Shown one piece after another: positions 39,637 to 50,566 of a stretch of 64,000 nucleotides of DNA. The DNA comes from Leptospira sanjuanensis (GTDB lineage: Bacteria; Spirochaetota; Leptospiria; Leptospirales; Leptospiraceae), in contig NZ_JAIZBG010000001.1 of the NCBI RefSeq assembly GCF_022267325.1, forward strand, positions 3,406,501 through 3,470,500, read 5' to 3'. A program made the position numbers and the translations under genes. The notes beneath the pieces are model-generated. The model searched no databases, was not told where the DNA came from, and saw only the letters and a program-made list of their open reading frames with translations. The number at the start of each line of letters is the position of its first letter. Position 1 is the stretch's first letter.

Positions 39637-41118
39637 ATGAAACGATCACTGAGACTTCAGATTATTTCCATTTATTCTTTGCTGACAGTGATCAATCTCA
39701 CGTTTGTTGCGGTGATGATTTTCGAAAATCAAACCGACTTGCTCATCGATAATTTCACTCTGGAGTCGGATCAGATCGCGAGAAAAATTCTCAAAAAAAT
39801 CGAAGGTTTAGAATCTCAAAACTACGAGGATCCGGACAAACTCGCAGACATCGAAAGTAAACTGCTCAGTATCGGAATCGAAAATTTTTCCGTAATCTCG
39901 GTCGAAGACCGTTCCGTCGAAAAATTCAAAATCAATCTCGAACACGGAAATAGAATTTCCATCGATTATCTGAAAGGAAAACTTGCAACGATCATCAACG
40001 CGAAGGAAGCGATCAACAGTTCCTATGACATCGAACTCGATTCGAAAAACTTCATCGTAAATCTCATCTTCTATCTTACTGAAAAAACTTTTTTAGTTTC
40101 GCAGGTTCGCGTAAAAGAAATCCTCGATCGTCTCAATTCCCTTTATATACAGCTCGCACTTCTTCTTCTTTGGGGAGTGGTCTTTCACATTCTATTCGGG
40201 ATCTTTCTCTATAGAAAAATTTTCGTTCGTTTATTCATCCTGAAGGAAGTGAGCGAGACGATGGCTTCGGGAGATTTGACCGTAAGAGCCGGATGGAATT
40301 TTTCCTCCAAGGACGAACTCGATCTTTTGGGAAGCACCTTCAACGGAATGGTGGAAAGAATCGCCTCGCAAGTTGAAAGTTTAGAACATAAGAATCAACA
40401 GATTCAAACTGAATTGGAAATCGGCAAGAACGTTCAGGAATGTCTGCTTCCCGGTCGTAGAAGAAAATTCAATCTGATCACGGCGGATATTTTTTACAAA
40501 CCGATGCGCGAGGTCAGCGGGGATATCTACGACATTCTCGAGATCAACGACGAACGCACAGGATTCTTCTTGGCCGACGCGACCGGCCACGGAGTTTCAG
40601 CGGCTCTTATCACATCGATCATCCACTTCAATATCGAAAACATCATGAAGGAAACCGTGAATCCTTCCTTCATCTTCACCCGATTGAGTGAAAAACTTTT
40701 CGATACGCTTCAAGGTTCGTTCTTTGCGACCGGAATTTTTATGTTGTTCGATAAGGAAGGATTCGCTTATTTCTGCAGCGCGGGCCACAACCCGATCTAC
40801 TATTACAGAAAGAGCAAAAATAAGATCGTTACTCTCAATTCCACCGGACATATCCTCGGCATCGGTATTCCGGAGGAATATCAGGTTCTTAAAATCAAAA
40901 CGGAACCGGGCGATAAGGTTCTCATTTATACGGACGGAATTTTGGACGCGACGGCTCCAACGGGCGAACAATTCGGAGACGATCGTCTTCTCGAAGTATT
41001 CCAAGCGAACGTTCATCAGGAAGCAAAACAGATCACCAACGAAATCAAAAAGGAAATGGACGCGTTCGCGGACCGTTTCCCGGACGACGTCACCTTTGGA
41101 ATCATCGAAATTCAATAA
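39637..41118 (+). CDS. HAMP - SpoIIE-type PP2C phosphatase
   Basis: A 493-residue membrane phosphatase: membrane helix near residues 8-30, an extracytoplasmic sensor of about 130 residues, a second helix (LYIQLALLLLWGVVFHILFGIF), a HAMP domain (SETMASGDLTVRAG), a short coiled coil, then the PP2C/SpoIIE domain (SGDIYDI, DATGHGVSAAL, FCSAGHNPIYYY, YTDGILDA: all metal-binding acids present). It should dephosphorylate a STAS anti-anti-sigma factor; one lies at the end of the same operon. ATG 39637 is preferred over TTG 39631. Confidence 0.92.
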   Translation: MKRSLRLQIISIYSLLTVINLTFVAVMIFENQTDLLIDNFTLESDQIARKILKKIEGLESQNYEDPDKLADIESKLLSIGIENFSVISVEDRSVEKFKINLEHGNRISIDYLKGKLATIINAKEAINSSYDIELDSKNFIVNLIFYLTEKTFLVSQVRVKEILDRLNSLYIQLALLLLWGVVFHILFGIFLYRKIFVRLFILKEVSETMASGDLTVRAGWNFSSKDELDLLGSTFNGMVERIASQVESLEHKNQQIQTELEIGKNVQECLLPGRRRKFNLITADIFYKPMREVSGDIYDILEINDERTGFFLADATGHGVSAALITSIIHFNIENIMKETVNPSFIFTRLSEKLFDTLQGSFFATGIFMLFDKEGFAYFCSAGHNPIYYYRKSKNKIVTLNSTGHILGIGIPEEYQVLKIKTEPGDKVLIYTDGILDATAPTGEQFGDDRLLEVFQANVHQEAKQITNEIKKEMDAFADRFPDDVTFGIIEIQ

Positions 41119-41123
41119 TCGTC

Positions 41124-42575
41124 ATGAAGAAGAGCGTTTTCATAGCCCTAATCGGATTTCTATTGATTCTTCCTTTGGGATTTATCGTACTCGAAACCAA
41201 ACTTTTCGAGTTGAGAATCATATTAGAAAGACGTAAAATTCTTAACTTCTCTTTTTCGAGCGAGATTCTCCGCTCCAAATTCGAAGGAATCATTTCGAAC
41301 AAGGAAAACATCAAGGCGGAAATGAAGTTGAATCACTTGCAAAGTTCCATGATCAACAACACGAACACAACCATTTCTTTGGAACCGAACTTGATCCACG
41401 AAACCGGCGCCGTATTGATCAACTCAGTCCGTTCCCTTTCCTTAAAAGCGGGAATCAATCTTCATATGAATTCATCCAAGATCCGTCTTTTGGAACACGC
41501 GTTCGCCTTGGAAAGAAATCAATTCTATAAGGAAGCCTACCGCACTTACGAAGAATCCTTCGATCAATTCGGTAAACAATCGGAGGAAGGCGGATTCATC
41601 CAATTGCATCAGGGTTTTTGCCTTGCGGTTCAAGGAGAATTCGATTCCGCCCTGCGTCCTCTCTACGAGGTGAAAGCGAATCATCCGGGCACCTTGCTTT
41701 CCAGCGACGCGGAAATTCTCATCTCTTTGATTCTGAAAGCGAAACAGAGCGCAAAAGAAATCGAAAACAATTTGGACGATCCCGAAAAAAGGGCCAAGGC
41801 GTATTTTGCAAAAGGGAATTATGCGAAGGCTCTCGAAGAAATCGAAAGAGCGAAGATCAACAACCCGGAAATAAATTATATCAAAGGTTATTCTCTGGAA
41901 AAAACGGGACATCAATCCGAAGCGATCCGGGAATACGCCGCCCTCGCCTTTTCGGACAAAAACAAAGACATCGCAATCAAGGCTAACCGAAGATTGTTGA
42001 TGCTCGGATATTATTACAACGCCGGTTCGGAGATAGCGTCTCTTTCCGATAAGAACGCTGAACGTTTGGGAGACGCTTCCGAAGCGAAGGAAATCAAAAC
42101 CTCTTCCGAAAAATTGAAACAACCGAGCCGCCTTTTAGACAACGGGGATTTCGAATCGAAAAACGAAATCTTGGAACGGGATCTTTCCAAACAGAATCAA
42201 GCGATGCTGGAAGAAGTGATTCAGAAATCGAATCAGTTTCTGAAAAAAGCGGAAGCGCCTCCGCCTCCGAAAGCGATGATCAAGATCGTCGTATCCGATT
42301 CGGATCCCGTTTATGCGAACCAGGTCGTGATCGAAGGGGACAAGGCGAGACTTTTCTCATCCCACTTTCCGATCACCCTTCCCACGTTTTCCATCGAATC
42401 GATCTCGATGGATAAGAACGCGACGAAGAATTCCAAACTGATCATGACCAAGGACTCAAACAAGCAATCTTTTTTAAAAGCTTCCGTAGACGACGATTCG
42501 ATTACTCTTATGGACAAGGTTTCCAAGAAGAAAGTTCAAATCAATTCTGCGATTAAGATAGAGGTTATTCAGTGA
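41124..42575 (+). CDS. membrane-anchored TPR-like protein
   Basis: A 483-residue protein with one N-terminal membrane helix (VFIALIGFLLILPLGFIVLE), a coiled region, then tetratricopeptide-like repeats (for example AYFAKGNYAKALEEIERAKINNP and YIKGYSLEKTGHQSEAIREY). The C-terminal 110 residues are beta-rich and preceded by a proline linker (APPPP). It starts 5 bases after the phosphatase and its stop overlaps the next gene by four bases, so it belongs to this signalling operon. Role unknown; possibly a scaffold for the phosphatase. Confidence 0.78.
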   Translation: MKKSVFIALIGFLLILPLGFIVLETKLFELRIILERRKILNFSFSSEILRSKFEGIISNKENIKAEMKLNHLQSSMINNTNTTISLEPNLIHETGAVLINSVRSLSLKAGINLHMNSSKIRLLEHAFALERNQFYKEAYRTYEESFDQFGKQSEEGGFIQLHQGFCLAVQGEFDSALRPLYEVKANHPGTLLSSDAEILISLILKAKQSAKEIENNLDDPEKRAKAYFAKGNYAKALEEIERAKINNPEINYIKGYSLEKTGHQSEAIREYAALAFSDKNKDIAIKANRRLLMLGYYYNAGSEIASLSDKNAERLGDASEAKEIKTSSEKLKQPSRLLDNGDFESKNEILERDLSKQNQAMLEEVIQKSNQFLKKAEAPPPPKAMIKIVVSDSDPVYANQVVIEGDKARLFSSHFPITLPTFSIESISMDKNATKNSKLIMTKDSNKQSFLKASVDDDSITLMDKVSKKKVQINSAIKIEVIQ

Positions 42576-43555
42576 GCAGAATTCTTTTTCTACTTTCCAT
42601 TACGATTCTACCGTTGTTATCCTTCGAGATTTCGGCGCATCGAATCATTTTAAAATCCGGGGAAGAGATTTCGGGTAACGTTACCGATAACGATCCGGCT
42701 CTTGAAGAGATTACGATCCAAACCGGAGACGGTGAACGAAAGATCAAAAAGAGTGAAATTTCCGAAATGCGTTTCGAAGAGGCCGGAAACATCCTTTGTT
42801 TGGAATTGGACGAAGATCCGAAGCGGACCTGCACGCATAAGCTTACTCGAATCAACGCACAAACCTTGTTTTACGTCACGGAAGAAGGGGAATATCTCCG
42901 AGTCGCGATCGAACGGGTAAAATACGCCAAGATCACCGAGCCTTCCCCGAGAATTCTCCAGCAGCTTTCCAAAACGAATTTGAAGTTCACCGTTTCCTCC
43001 GAAACGGAAGACGATATCCTTTCCAAGATTTCGATCCTAAACGACGAATCGATTATGTTGACGCGCGGAGAAACCGAAGCTCCCACTATTTTAGAAAATA
43101 AGAATATTTCAAAGATCGTATATAAACTGGAGGATCTAACTCCGAAAAATCCGGAAACGGGTCTGGTTCTCTGGGATTATCTGATTCCGGGTTATTACCT
43201 CGCAAGAAAGGAGCACACAAAGTCCGGTTACGCTCTCATGGGAGTCACCGGATTGTTCGCCTTGGGCGCCGCTTACGAATACTATTCGGGAATCAACGTA
43301 AAGGAGAAACAGCCGATGTTTCTTCCGCAGGACAACGGAACCTTTCTTTTGTTCGATCAGGACAATTCCGAGTATTCGAGACACAAACAACTCAATCATC
43401 TTTTTCTAATATCCTTGTCGTTGAGCTATATTTTCAACACGGCTTTGATTTCTTTCCCTGCGGTTTTTTCGATCGCCGCGACCGAAAGAAATATTCCTTA
43501 CGCATCGGCGGTGAGGGAACGAAACATCGAATTTAAAATGACGTATAACTTTTAG
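42572..43555 (+). CDS. exported membrane protein, DUF5683-like C-terminus
   Basis: A 327-residue protein with signal peptide (ILFLLSITILPLLSFEISA), a repeated beta segment (IILKSGEEISGNV, RINAQTLFYVTEEGEY), and a C-terminal membrane part (DYLIPGYYLARKEHTKSGYALMG) that resembles small 'DUF5683'-type membrane modules. GTG start overlaps the preceding stop (GTGA). Third gene of the phosphatase operon. Not a recognised named family. Confidence 0.7.
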   Translation: MSRILFLLSITILPLLSFEISAHRIILKSGEEISGNVTDNDPALEEITIQTGDGERKIKKSEISEMRFEEAGNILCLELDEDPKRTCTHKLTRINAQTLFYVTEEGEYLRVAIERVKYAKITEPSPRILQQLSKTNLKFTVSSETEDDILSKISILNDESIMLTRGETEAPTILENKNISKIVYKLEDLTPKNPETGLVLWDYLIPGYYLARKEHTKSGYALMGVTGLFALGAAYEYYSGINVKEKQPMFLPQDNGTFLLFDQDNSEYSRHKQLNHLFLISLSLSYIFNTALISFPAVFSIAATERNIPYASAVRERNIEFKMTYNF

Positions 43556-43568
43556 GGAGAATTAACTT

Positions 43569-43976
43569 ATGCAAAACACAGGCGGCGGACTGGCATCCAA
43601 AGACGAACTTTTAGTTCAGGAAATCACGGACTCTCACGTTCAGGGAGTTCTCAAAAAGAACATGGCGATCTTGAAGACGACGGGAGAAATCAGTTTATTC
43701 TCCGCTAAAAAATTCAAGGAAGCGATGAACGACAGAATCGAAAACGGAGTAAACATCTTCCTCGTAGATCTTTCCTCCACTACTCATATCGATTCTTCCG
43801 GATTGGCCGCTTTTATCAGCACGCAAGCGAGACTTTTTAAGGAATCTCAGGGAAAGATCGTGATCTTCTCCGTTCCGATGCACCTTCAAAAGATTTTCGA
43901 GCTTACAAAACTCGACAAACTCATCGGGATCACCATCGATCTGGATGCGGCGATCGACCGTGCAATGGCTTCCTAA
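43569..43976 (+). CDS. STAS-domain anti-anti-sigma factor
   Basis: A 135-residue STAS protein with phospho-acceptor motif HIDSSGLAAFIST and helix KIFELTKLDKLIGIT. GGGAGA precedes the ATG. It ends the operon started by the SpoIIE-type phosphatase, so the pair likely forms a partner-switch: phosphatase reactivates this protein, which frees a sigma factor or other target from a kinase. No kinase or sigma gene is nearby. It is the close paralogue of the STAS protein at 6948-7370. Confidence 0.93.
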   Translation: MQNTGGGLASKDELLVQEITDSHVQGVLKKNMAILKTTGEISLFSAKKFKEAMNDRIENGVNIFLVDLSSTTHIDSSGLAAFISTQARLFKESQGKIVIFSVPMHLQKIFELTKLDKLIGITIDLDAAIDRAMAS

Positions 43977-43979
43977 CCG

Positions 43980-44001
43980 GGCCGCGGAACGATTCGCGGC
44001 C
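43980..44001. terminator. GC-rich hairpin after the STAS operon
   Basis: GGCCGCG and CGCGGCC pair perfectly around an eight-base loop, three bases after the STAS stop, followed by GTTTG only. A likely but weak terminator. Confidence 0.5.
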
Positions 44002-44058
44002 GTTTGAGATCGGTAAACCGGCTCTCAAAATGAGTTGCAACGGGTTGAATGCTTCCTA

Positions 44059-44084
44059 AGCTTTCCTGCGATGGCAGGAAAGCT
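44059..44084 (+). promoter_or_regulatory. perfect hairpin enclosing the AraC-gene start codon
   Basis: Arms AGCTTTCCTGC and GCAGGAAAGCT pair over eleven bases, leaving a four-base loop GATG in which the ATG of the AraC-family gene sits. It could sequester the start, or be an operator palindrome, or be the distal terminator of the STAS operon. Confidence 0.6.
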
Positions 44085-44847
44085 GTTTCTGATCGGGTCC
44101 AACGTTCTTTTAAGCGGAGTCCCGGTCTCCAACGAACTTCACGAACACTATAGCGCCTCTTTTCTTTTGAGCAAAGGAAAACCGTTCCGTTTCAGAACCG
44201 GCGTCACGGATTGGATGGAATCGAAAGCCGTCCTCGTCCGTCCGAACGTCGAACAGCAGTTAGAAGCTCCGAACAAAGACATCTTCATTCTCCATTTCGA
44301 TCCGGACAGCGTTCGAATTCAGGGAACGATCTTCGACTTCCGATCCGATTTTCTCGAACTGAAACCGGAAGTATATTCACAAATTCTAAAATTCTTAACC
44401 TTTCCCGCTAACGAAGAGGAAGCGGTTCTACTTTGGAAGAGAACCCTCGACGTGCTTAGAAAAGAGGGAACCGATCGCAAAGAAAGGGATCCTCGGATCA
44501 AGCAGGCCTTAAAAAAAATTTCCGAATCCATTCCCGAAAATCTTCCGCTCGAAGAATTGACCCAATCCACCGGTTTGTCCGAAAGCAGACTGATGCATTT
44601 GTTTAAAGAAGAGGTCGGAATTCCGATCCGAAAATACGTTCAATGGCTGCGAATCAAAACCTGCGTGCTTTCCCTGGCAAAAGGAAATTCGCTGACCGTC
44701 GCATCCCACGAGGCGGGCTTTGCGGACCAGGCCCACATGAGCCGGACCTTCCGGGAAATGTTCGGTTTAAAACCCTCGCTTTTTTTGAAAAATAGCAGTT
44801 CCGTTCAAGTAATCTTCTGCAAAATCGGGGATGATGTGCAACTCTAA
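44071..44847 (+). CDS. AraC-family transcriptional regulator
   Basis: A 258-residue soluble regulator. The N-terminal 140 residues have a cupin-like pattern (NELHEHYSASFLLSKGKPFRF). The C-terminal domain has both HTHs (LEELTQSTGLSESRLMHLFKEEVGIPI and TVASHEAGFADQAHMSRTFREMFGLKP). ATG 44071 is chosen over TTG 44035 because it opens into the conserved region; neither has a ribosome site, and the ATG lies in a perfect hairpin. Target genes unknown; the DUF962 gene follows 51 bases later. Confidence 0.85.
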   Translation: MAGKLFLIGSNVLLSGVPVSNELHEHYSASFLLSKGKPFRFRTGVTDWMESKAVLVRPNVEQQLEAPNKDIFILHFDPDSVRIQGTIFDFRSDFLELKPEVYSQILKFLTFPANEEEAVLLWKRTLDVLRKEGTDRKERDPRIKQALKKISESIPENLPLEELTQSTGLSESRLMHLFKEEVGIPIRKYVQWLRIKTCVLSLAKGNSLTVASHEAGFADQAHMSRTFREMFGLKPSLFLKNSSSVQVIFCKIGDDVQL

Positions 44848-44898
44848 ACGGAGCCGAAAATCGAAACACGGCTTCAATCTTTGATGAAGGGAGTTGAT

Positions 44899-45390
44899 AT
44901 GAAAACGATCGAACAGTGGTTGACCGAATACGCGGAGAGTCACCAAAATATCATTAACAAAAGAATTCACTGGATCGCCGTGCCGACCATCATGTTTACG
45001 TTGCTCGGAATGCTTTGGTCCATTCCTTCCGGTTCCATTCAGAGCCTTCTTCCCGAATCCCTAGGTCAGAGCAGATTGTTTTTGAACTGGGCTACGATCT
45101 TCGTTTTAGTGACCGGAATTTTCTATCTCAGACTTTCCATCCCCATGTTTCTCGGAATGATGACGATGGTCGCAGTAATGCTCGCGGGCGTTTATTTCAT
45201 TTCTCTTTCCGGGATTTCCACTTTGATCAGCATATCCGTCGGAGTGTTCGTCGTTGCGTGGATCTTTCAATTCATCGGTCATAAGATCGAAGGGAAGAAG
45301 CCTTCTTTTTTCAAAGACCTTCAGTTTCTTTTGATCGGGCCCGCTTGGTGCCTGAGTTATTTCTATAAGAAGGTAGGAATCTCCTACTAA
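44899..45390 (+). CDS. DUF962 / Mpo1-family membrane protein
   Basis: A 163-residue protein with four hydrophobic helices and the family motifs HQNIINKRIHWIAVP and QFIGHKIEGKKPSFF. The conserved His residues coordinate iron in yeast Mpo1, a dioxygenase of 2-hydroxy fatty acids; a similar lipid role here is inference. ATG 44899 has AAGGGAG five bases upstream; the earlier in-frame TTG/ATG pair does not. A six-base stem (GTAGGA/TCCTAC) overlaps the stop codon. Confidence 0.85.
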   Translation: MKTIEQWLTEYAESHQNIINKRIHWIAVPTIMFTLLGMLWSIPSGSIQSLLPESLGQSRLFLNWATIFVLVTGIFYLRLSIPMFLGMMTMVAVMLAGVYFISLSGISTLISISVGVFVVAWIFQFIGHKIEGKKPSFFKDLQFLLIGPAWCLSYFYKKVGISY

Positions 45391-45401
45391 GAAAAATTTA
45401 G

Positions 45402-45564
45402 GGCGCTCCTGCGCCGATACGACGATTTACGAATCACGAACTAAGAAGGCGCAGGCCAGGCTCGCTACGCGCTTCGGCTACCGCCTTCGGTTGCATCGCG
45501 ATTCGTAAAGGCGAGATGACCAAAAGCAAAGTTTGACAGGTTTTGCCGAATAACGGCGATGCAA
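45402..45564. repeat. structured GC-rich intergenic element
   Basis: Nested inverted repeats: GGCGC/GCGCC at 45402-45415; TTTACGAATC (45426-45435) with GATTCGTAAA (45500-45509); GAAGGCG (45445-45451) with CGCCTTC (45482-45488); and a competing pair TTGCATCGC (45491-45499) with GCGATGCAA (45556-45564). The arms exclude one another, as in a switchable RNA or a dispersed repeat. No T-run follows. Confidence 0.6.
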
Positions 45565-45657
45565 CTGCTACGCACGCTCCGCATCCTTAGCGCGTTTACA
45601 AAACGGTTGACTCGATCCTTAAAAACGACGAAACTCGCCTTCCACGGAGAATTAAAA

Positions 45658-46263
<606 letters not shown>

Positions 46264-46277
46264 GTTAAGAGGCGTTA

Positions 46278-46316
46278 AAAAAAATAGACTTCGGAATTCC
46301 GGGGAACTCCGAAGTC
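46278..46316 (-). terminator. intrinsic terminator, minus strand
   Basis: GACTTCGGA and TCCGAAGTC pair perfectly; on the minus strand they are followed by TATTTTTTTT. It ends the diiron-hydrolase gene and also lies just after the DUF1569 gene. Confidence 0.8.
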
Positions 46317-46363
46317 CGAGAGCAAGTGTTTCGGATGGATTCGTTAGTGAAAAAAATGAATGA

Positions 46364-47194
46364 TTACAAAGCGGAAAGACTCGCTTCCGCCAATTCGTAG
46401 CCGCCCATTTGATCCGGATGAAAATTCGGCCGGAAGTATTTCAAACATCCTTGGAACAAAGGAGGCACCGAAGCTCCGAGATGTTTGCGGGCATAAAAAC
46501 GATCCGCTCGAAACTTCTTCCAGGAAACTTCCTTATCCGCGATCAAGAACCAATACTGAAACAGAATCGCATACGACCAAAGCAGAACGGTCGCGGTCGC
46601 AAAACCGAAAATTCTCAAGAAATAATTCGGAGCGACTTCCTGAAGAACGTCGTAAACGACCGATTTGTGTTCTATCTCTTCACAAGCGTGCCAAACGAGA
46701 AGTTTTCTCATATCGCCGTGAGCGTCGCGGGCCAGATCGTATTTTAACGATATTTCGCCTAACGTGGCCGTATAGTGTTCGAGAGCGGCGGTGATCGAAA
46801 GATCGATCTTAGGTCCGAATAAAAATCTTAAAAACGGAAAGATTCCTTTATACAGGGTCGTGTAATAGAACTTGGCGATCTTATCGAGCGGAAGACCGTA
46901 TCTGCGGATTGCGAACCAAACCCGTTCGTGTTCTTTTCCGTGCTGCACTTCTTGACCGATAAAAGACTTCACGCGATTCTTTAAAGGTTCGCTGAGTCGG
47001 TCTTGAAACGGTTTCACGCTTCGGATAAAATAGCGTTCCCCTTCCGGAAAGATCACGTGAAAACTGTTCAACGCGTGCGTAATGATCGCGTTATCGTTGA
47101 AATAATGTCTGGGAAGATTTTCCAAACCTTCAAAGTCCATTTTGCGGACCGAAGGTGATTGCCCATCAATCGTTTTTGCGAACGGCTTTTTCAT
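46364..47194 (-). CDS. PF10118-type metal-dependent hydrolase
   Basis: A 276-residue helical protein of the ferritin-like 'metal-dependent hydrolase' family: MDFEGLENLPRHYFNDN, SFIGQEVQHGKEHERVW (ExxH metal site), ALEHYTATLGEI and WHACEEIEHKSVVYD (second EExxH). A membrane-associated helix follows (FGFATATVLLWSYAILFQYWF). ATG 47194 has GAGG eight bases upstream; the 34 extra upstream codons are basic and unconserved. Probable di-iron enzyme, possibly lipid-related; reaction unknown. Confidence 0.88.
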   Translation of the reverse strand: MKKPFAKTIDGQSPSVRKMDFEGLENLPRHYFNDNAIITHALNSFHVIFPEGERYFIRSVKPFQDRLSEPLKNRVKSFIGQEVQHGKEHERVWFAIRRYGLPLDKIAKFYYTTLYKGIFPFLRFLFGPKIDLSITAALEHYTATLGEISLKYDLARDAHGDMRKLLVWHACEEIEHKSVVYDVLQEVAPNYFLRIFGFATATVLLWSYAILFQYWFLIADKEVSWKKFRADRFYARKHLGASVPPLFQGCLKYFRPNFHPDQMGGYELAEASLSAL

Positions 47195-47469
47195 TTTCCA
47201 AACCTCTTCTTCTTTTACCGGAACTCTTTTTCTTTTCGATTTCGGCGAGTAGGATACCCGATCCTTCGTTTTCGTTCTTTCCGAATCCCGAAACACCTGA
47301 TGGATTTTGAAATCGGCTAGGATTTTCTCGGAGAAAGTTTCGGAAAAGACGCGGACTTCGTTCGAAATTCTCGGATCCGAACGCGTTCTTCCTTGATTCT
47401 TCCCCGGAAGGAGAAAAGGAATCTTCTTTACGAATAAAGCGCGACGCAGATTCTGGAATACAAGGCAAA

Positions 47470-47546
<77 letters not shown>

Positions 47547-47733
47547 CTTATCGAGCGCCTTGTAGGAAGCGAGATCTGAGTTTCGCGATTGTATTGAGTC
47601 TTCCTCGAGCGCTCCGTTCATCGTTAATTTTCGAACATACGCGTAAGGCGATCGACGAACCGAATCGGAAACGTCCATAGTTCGTCGAAATACACGCCTG
47701 TTCAACAAGGAGTCGAACTCGAAAGTTTCGTCC

Positions 47734-48936
47734 ATGTTCGTTCCTTCCAAAAGTATCATCACAAAAACCATTCTGATTCTTTCGATCGTCAGTCTGTTGA
47801 CGGACGTCGCGTCCGAGATGTTGTATCCGATTCTTCCCATTTATTTGAAGGAAATCGGCTTTTCGATTTTTCTGATCGGACTCTTGGAAGGAGTCGCGGA
47901 AGCGACCGCCGGATTCAGCAAAGGTTCTTTCGGAAGAATGTCCGATCTAAGCGGAAAACGGCTTCCGTTCGTTCGATGGGGTTACCTACTCAGCGCGCTT
48001 TCCAAACCGATGATGACTTTTTTGGCGTCTCCGTTTTGGGTTTTTTTCGTGAGAACCACGGATCGACTGGGCAAGGGAATCCGAACTTCCGCCAGAGACG
48101 CCCTTCTTTCCGACGAAACTACGATCGAAAACAAAGGAAGGGTTTTCGGTTTTCATCGATCGATGGATACGTTCGGAGCGGTACTCGGACCGCTTTCGGC
48201 TCTCGTGTTTTTATACTTTTATCCCGGAAGATACAAAGAATTATTTCTGCTAGCGTTTATTCCCGGACTTCTCGCGATCCTATTTACCTTTTGGATCCGA
48301 GAAAAGAATACGATACCGCTCGTTCCCAAAGAGGAGGAGAAATATTCGATTCTTCTTTTTTTCAAATATTGGAAGAGCGCTTCTCCTTCGTATAAAAATC
48401 TAACGCGGGGAATTCTGTTTTTCACGTTGTTCAACGGTTCGGATGTGTTTCTTCTTTTGCGTTTGAAAGAGTCGGGCATGAGCGATTCTTCTTCCATCGG
48501 AGCCTATATATTTTACAACATCGTGTACGCGGTCGCCGCTTATCCGTTGGGAGTGATCGCGGATAAGGTGGGATTGAAGAAGATGTTTCTCTTCGGTTTA
48601 TTATGTTTCGCGCTCGTTTATTGGAGTATGGGATTCGGAGAATCCTCTTGGATCCTTTGGATCGCGTTTGCCGGGTACGGGGTTTACGCTGCTTCCACGG
48701 AAGGAATTTCAAAGGCATGGATCAGCAATCTGGTTCCCAAAACGGAAACCGCAACGGCATTAGGAACCTTTAATGCGTTTCAAAGTCTTTGTATGATTCT
48801 CGCGAGTTCGATCACGGGTTATCTGTGGGTCCAATGGAACTCGACCGCGGCGTTGACGGTTTCGGGAACGGCCGCTCTGATTGCGGGCGCGTACCTATAT
48901 TTTTCGGAAGAATCCGTACAACAAAAAAGCCCCTGA
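47734..48936 (+). CDS. MFS transporter
   Basis: A 400-residue membrane protein with about 12 helices. The MFS loop-2/3 motif is GRMSDLSGKRLPFVRWGY and the second half repeats it as GVIADKVGLKKMF. Further family-like text: DRLGKGIRTSARDALLSD and FGFHRSMDTFGAVLGP, which occur in a clade of uncharacterised drug/metabolite exporters. Substrate cannot be predicted. It is preceded by tRNA-Val and shares its terminator with the convergent HEAT-repeat gene. Confidence 0.93.
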   Translation: MFVPSKSIITKTILILSIVSLLTDVASEMLYPILPIYLKEIGFSIFLIGLLEGVAEATAGFSKGSFGRMSDLSGKRLPFVRWGYLLSALSKPMMTFLASPFWVFFVRTTDRLGKGIRTSARDALLSDETTIENKGRVFGFHRSMDTFGAVLGPLSALVFLYFYPGRYKELFLLAFIPGLLAILFTFWIREKNTIPLVPKEEEKYSILLFFKYWKSASPSYKNLTRGILFFTLFNGSDVFLLLRLKESGMSDSSSIGAYIFYNIVYAVAAYPLGVIADKVGLKKMFLFGLLCFALVYWSMGFGESSWILWIAFAGYGVYAASTEGISKAWISNLVPKTETATALGTFNAFQSLCMILASSITGYLWVQWNSTAALTVSGTAALIAGAYLYFSEESVQQKSP

Positions 48937-48951
48937 ACTTCAGGAGCTTTC
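48922..48951. terminator. bidirectional terminator
   Basis: AAAGCCCCTGAA pairs with TTCAGGAGCTTT across the MFS stop. On the minus strand it is followed by a run of six T, so it mainly ends the HEAT-repeat gene; on the plus strand only CTTTC follows. Confidence 0.7.
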
Positions 48952-49003
48952 AATACCGGTTTGGTCTTTCTTTTTGATTTAGGAGATTCTAAGAATTCGA
49001 TTC

Positions 49004-49879
<876 letters not shown>

Positions 49880-49929
49880 GGAATTCCCTCTCTTGTAATA
49901 TCGGCTTTTGAAATCTTCGGCTTAAAGTT

Positions 49930-50490
<561 letters not shown>

Positions 50491-50566
50491 TTTAATTGGT
50501 TGCGTCTTTTACGCGTCGCACAATTCTAGAATTCGCCGGAAAAGCCTTCGGTCAAGCAAAATACCC

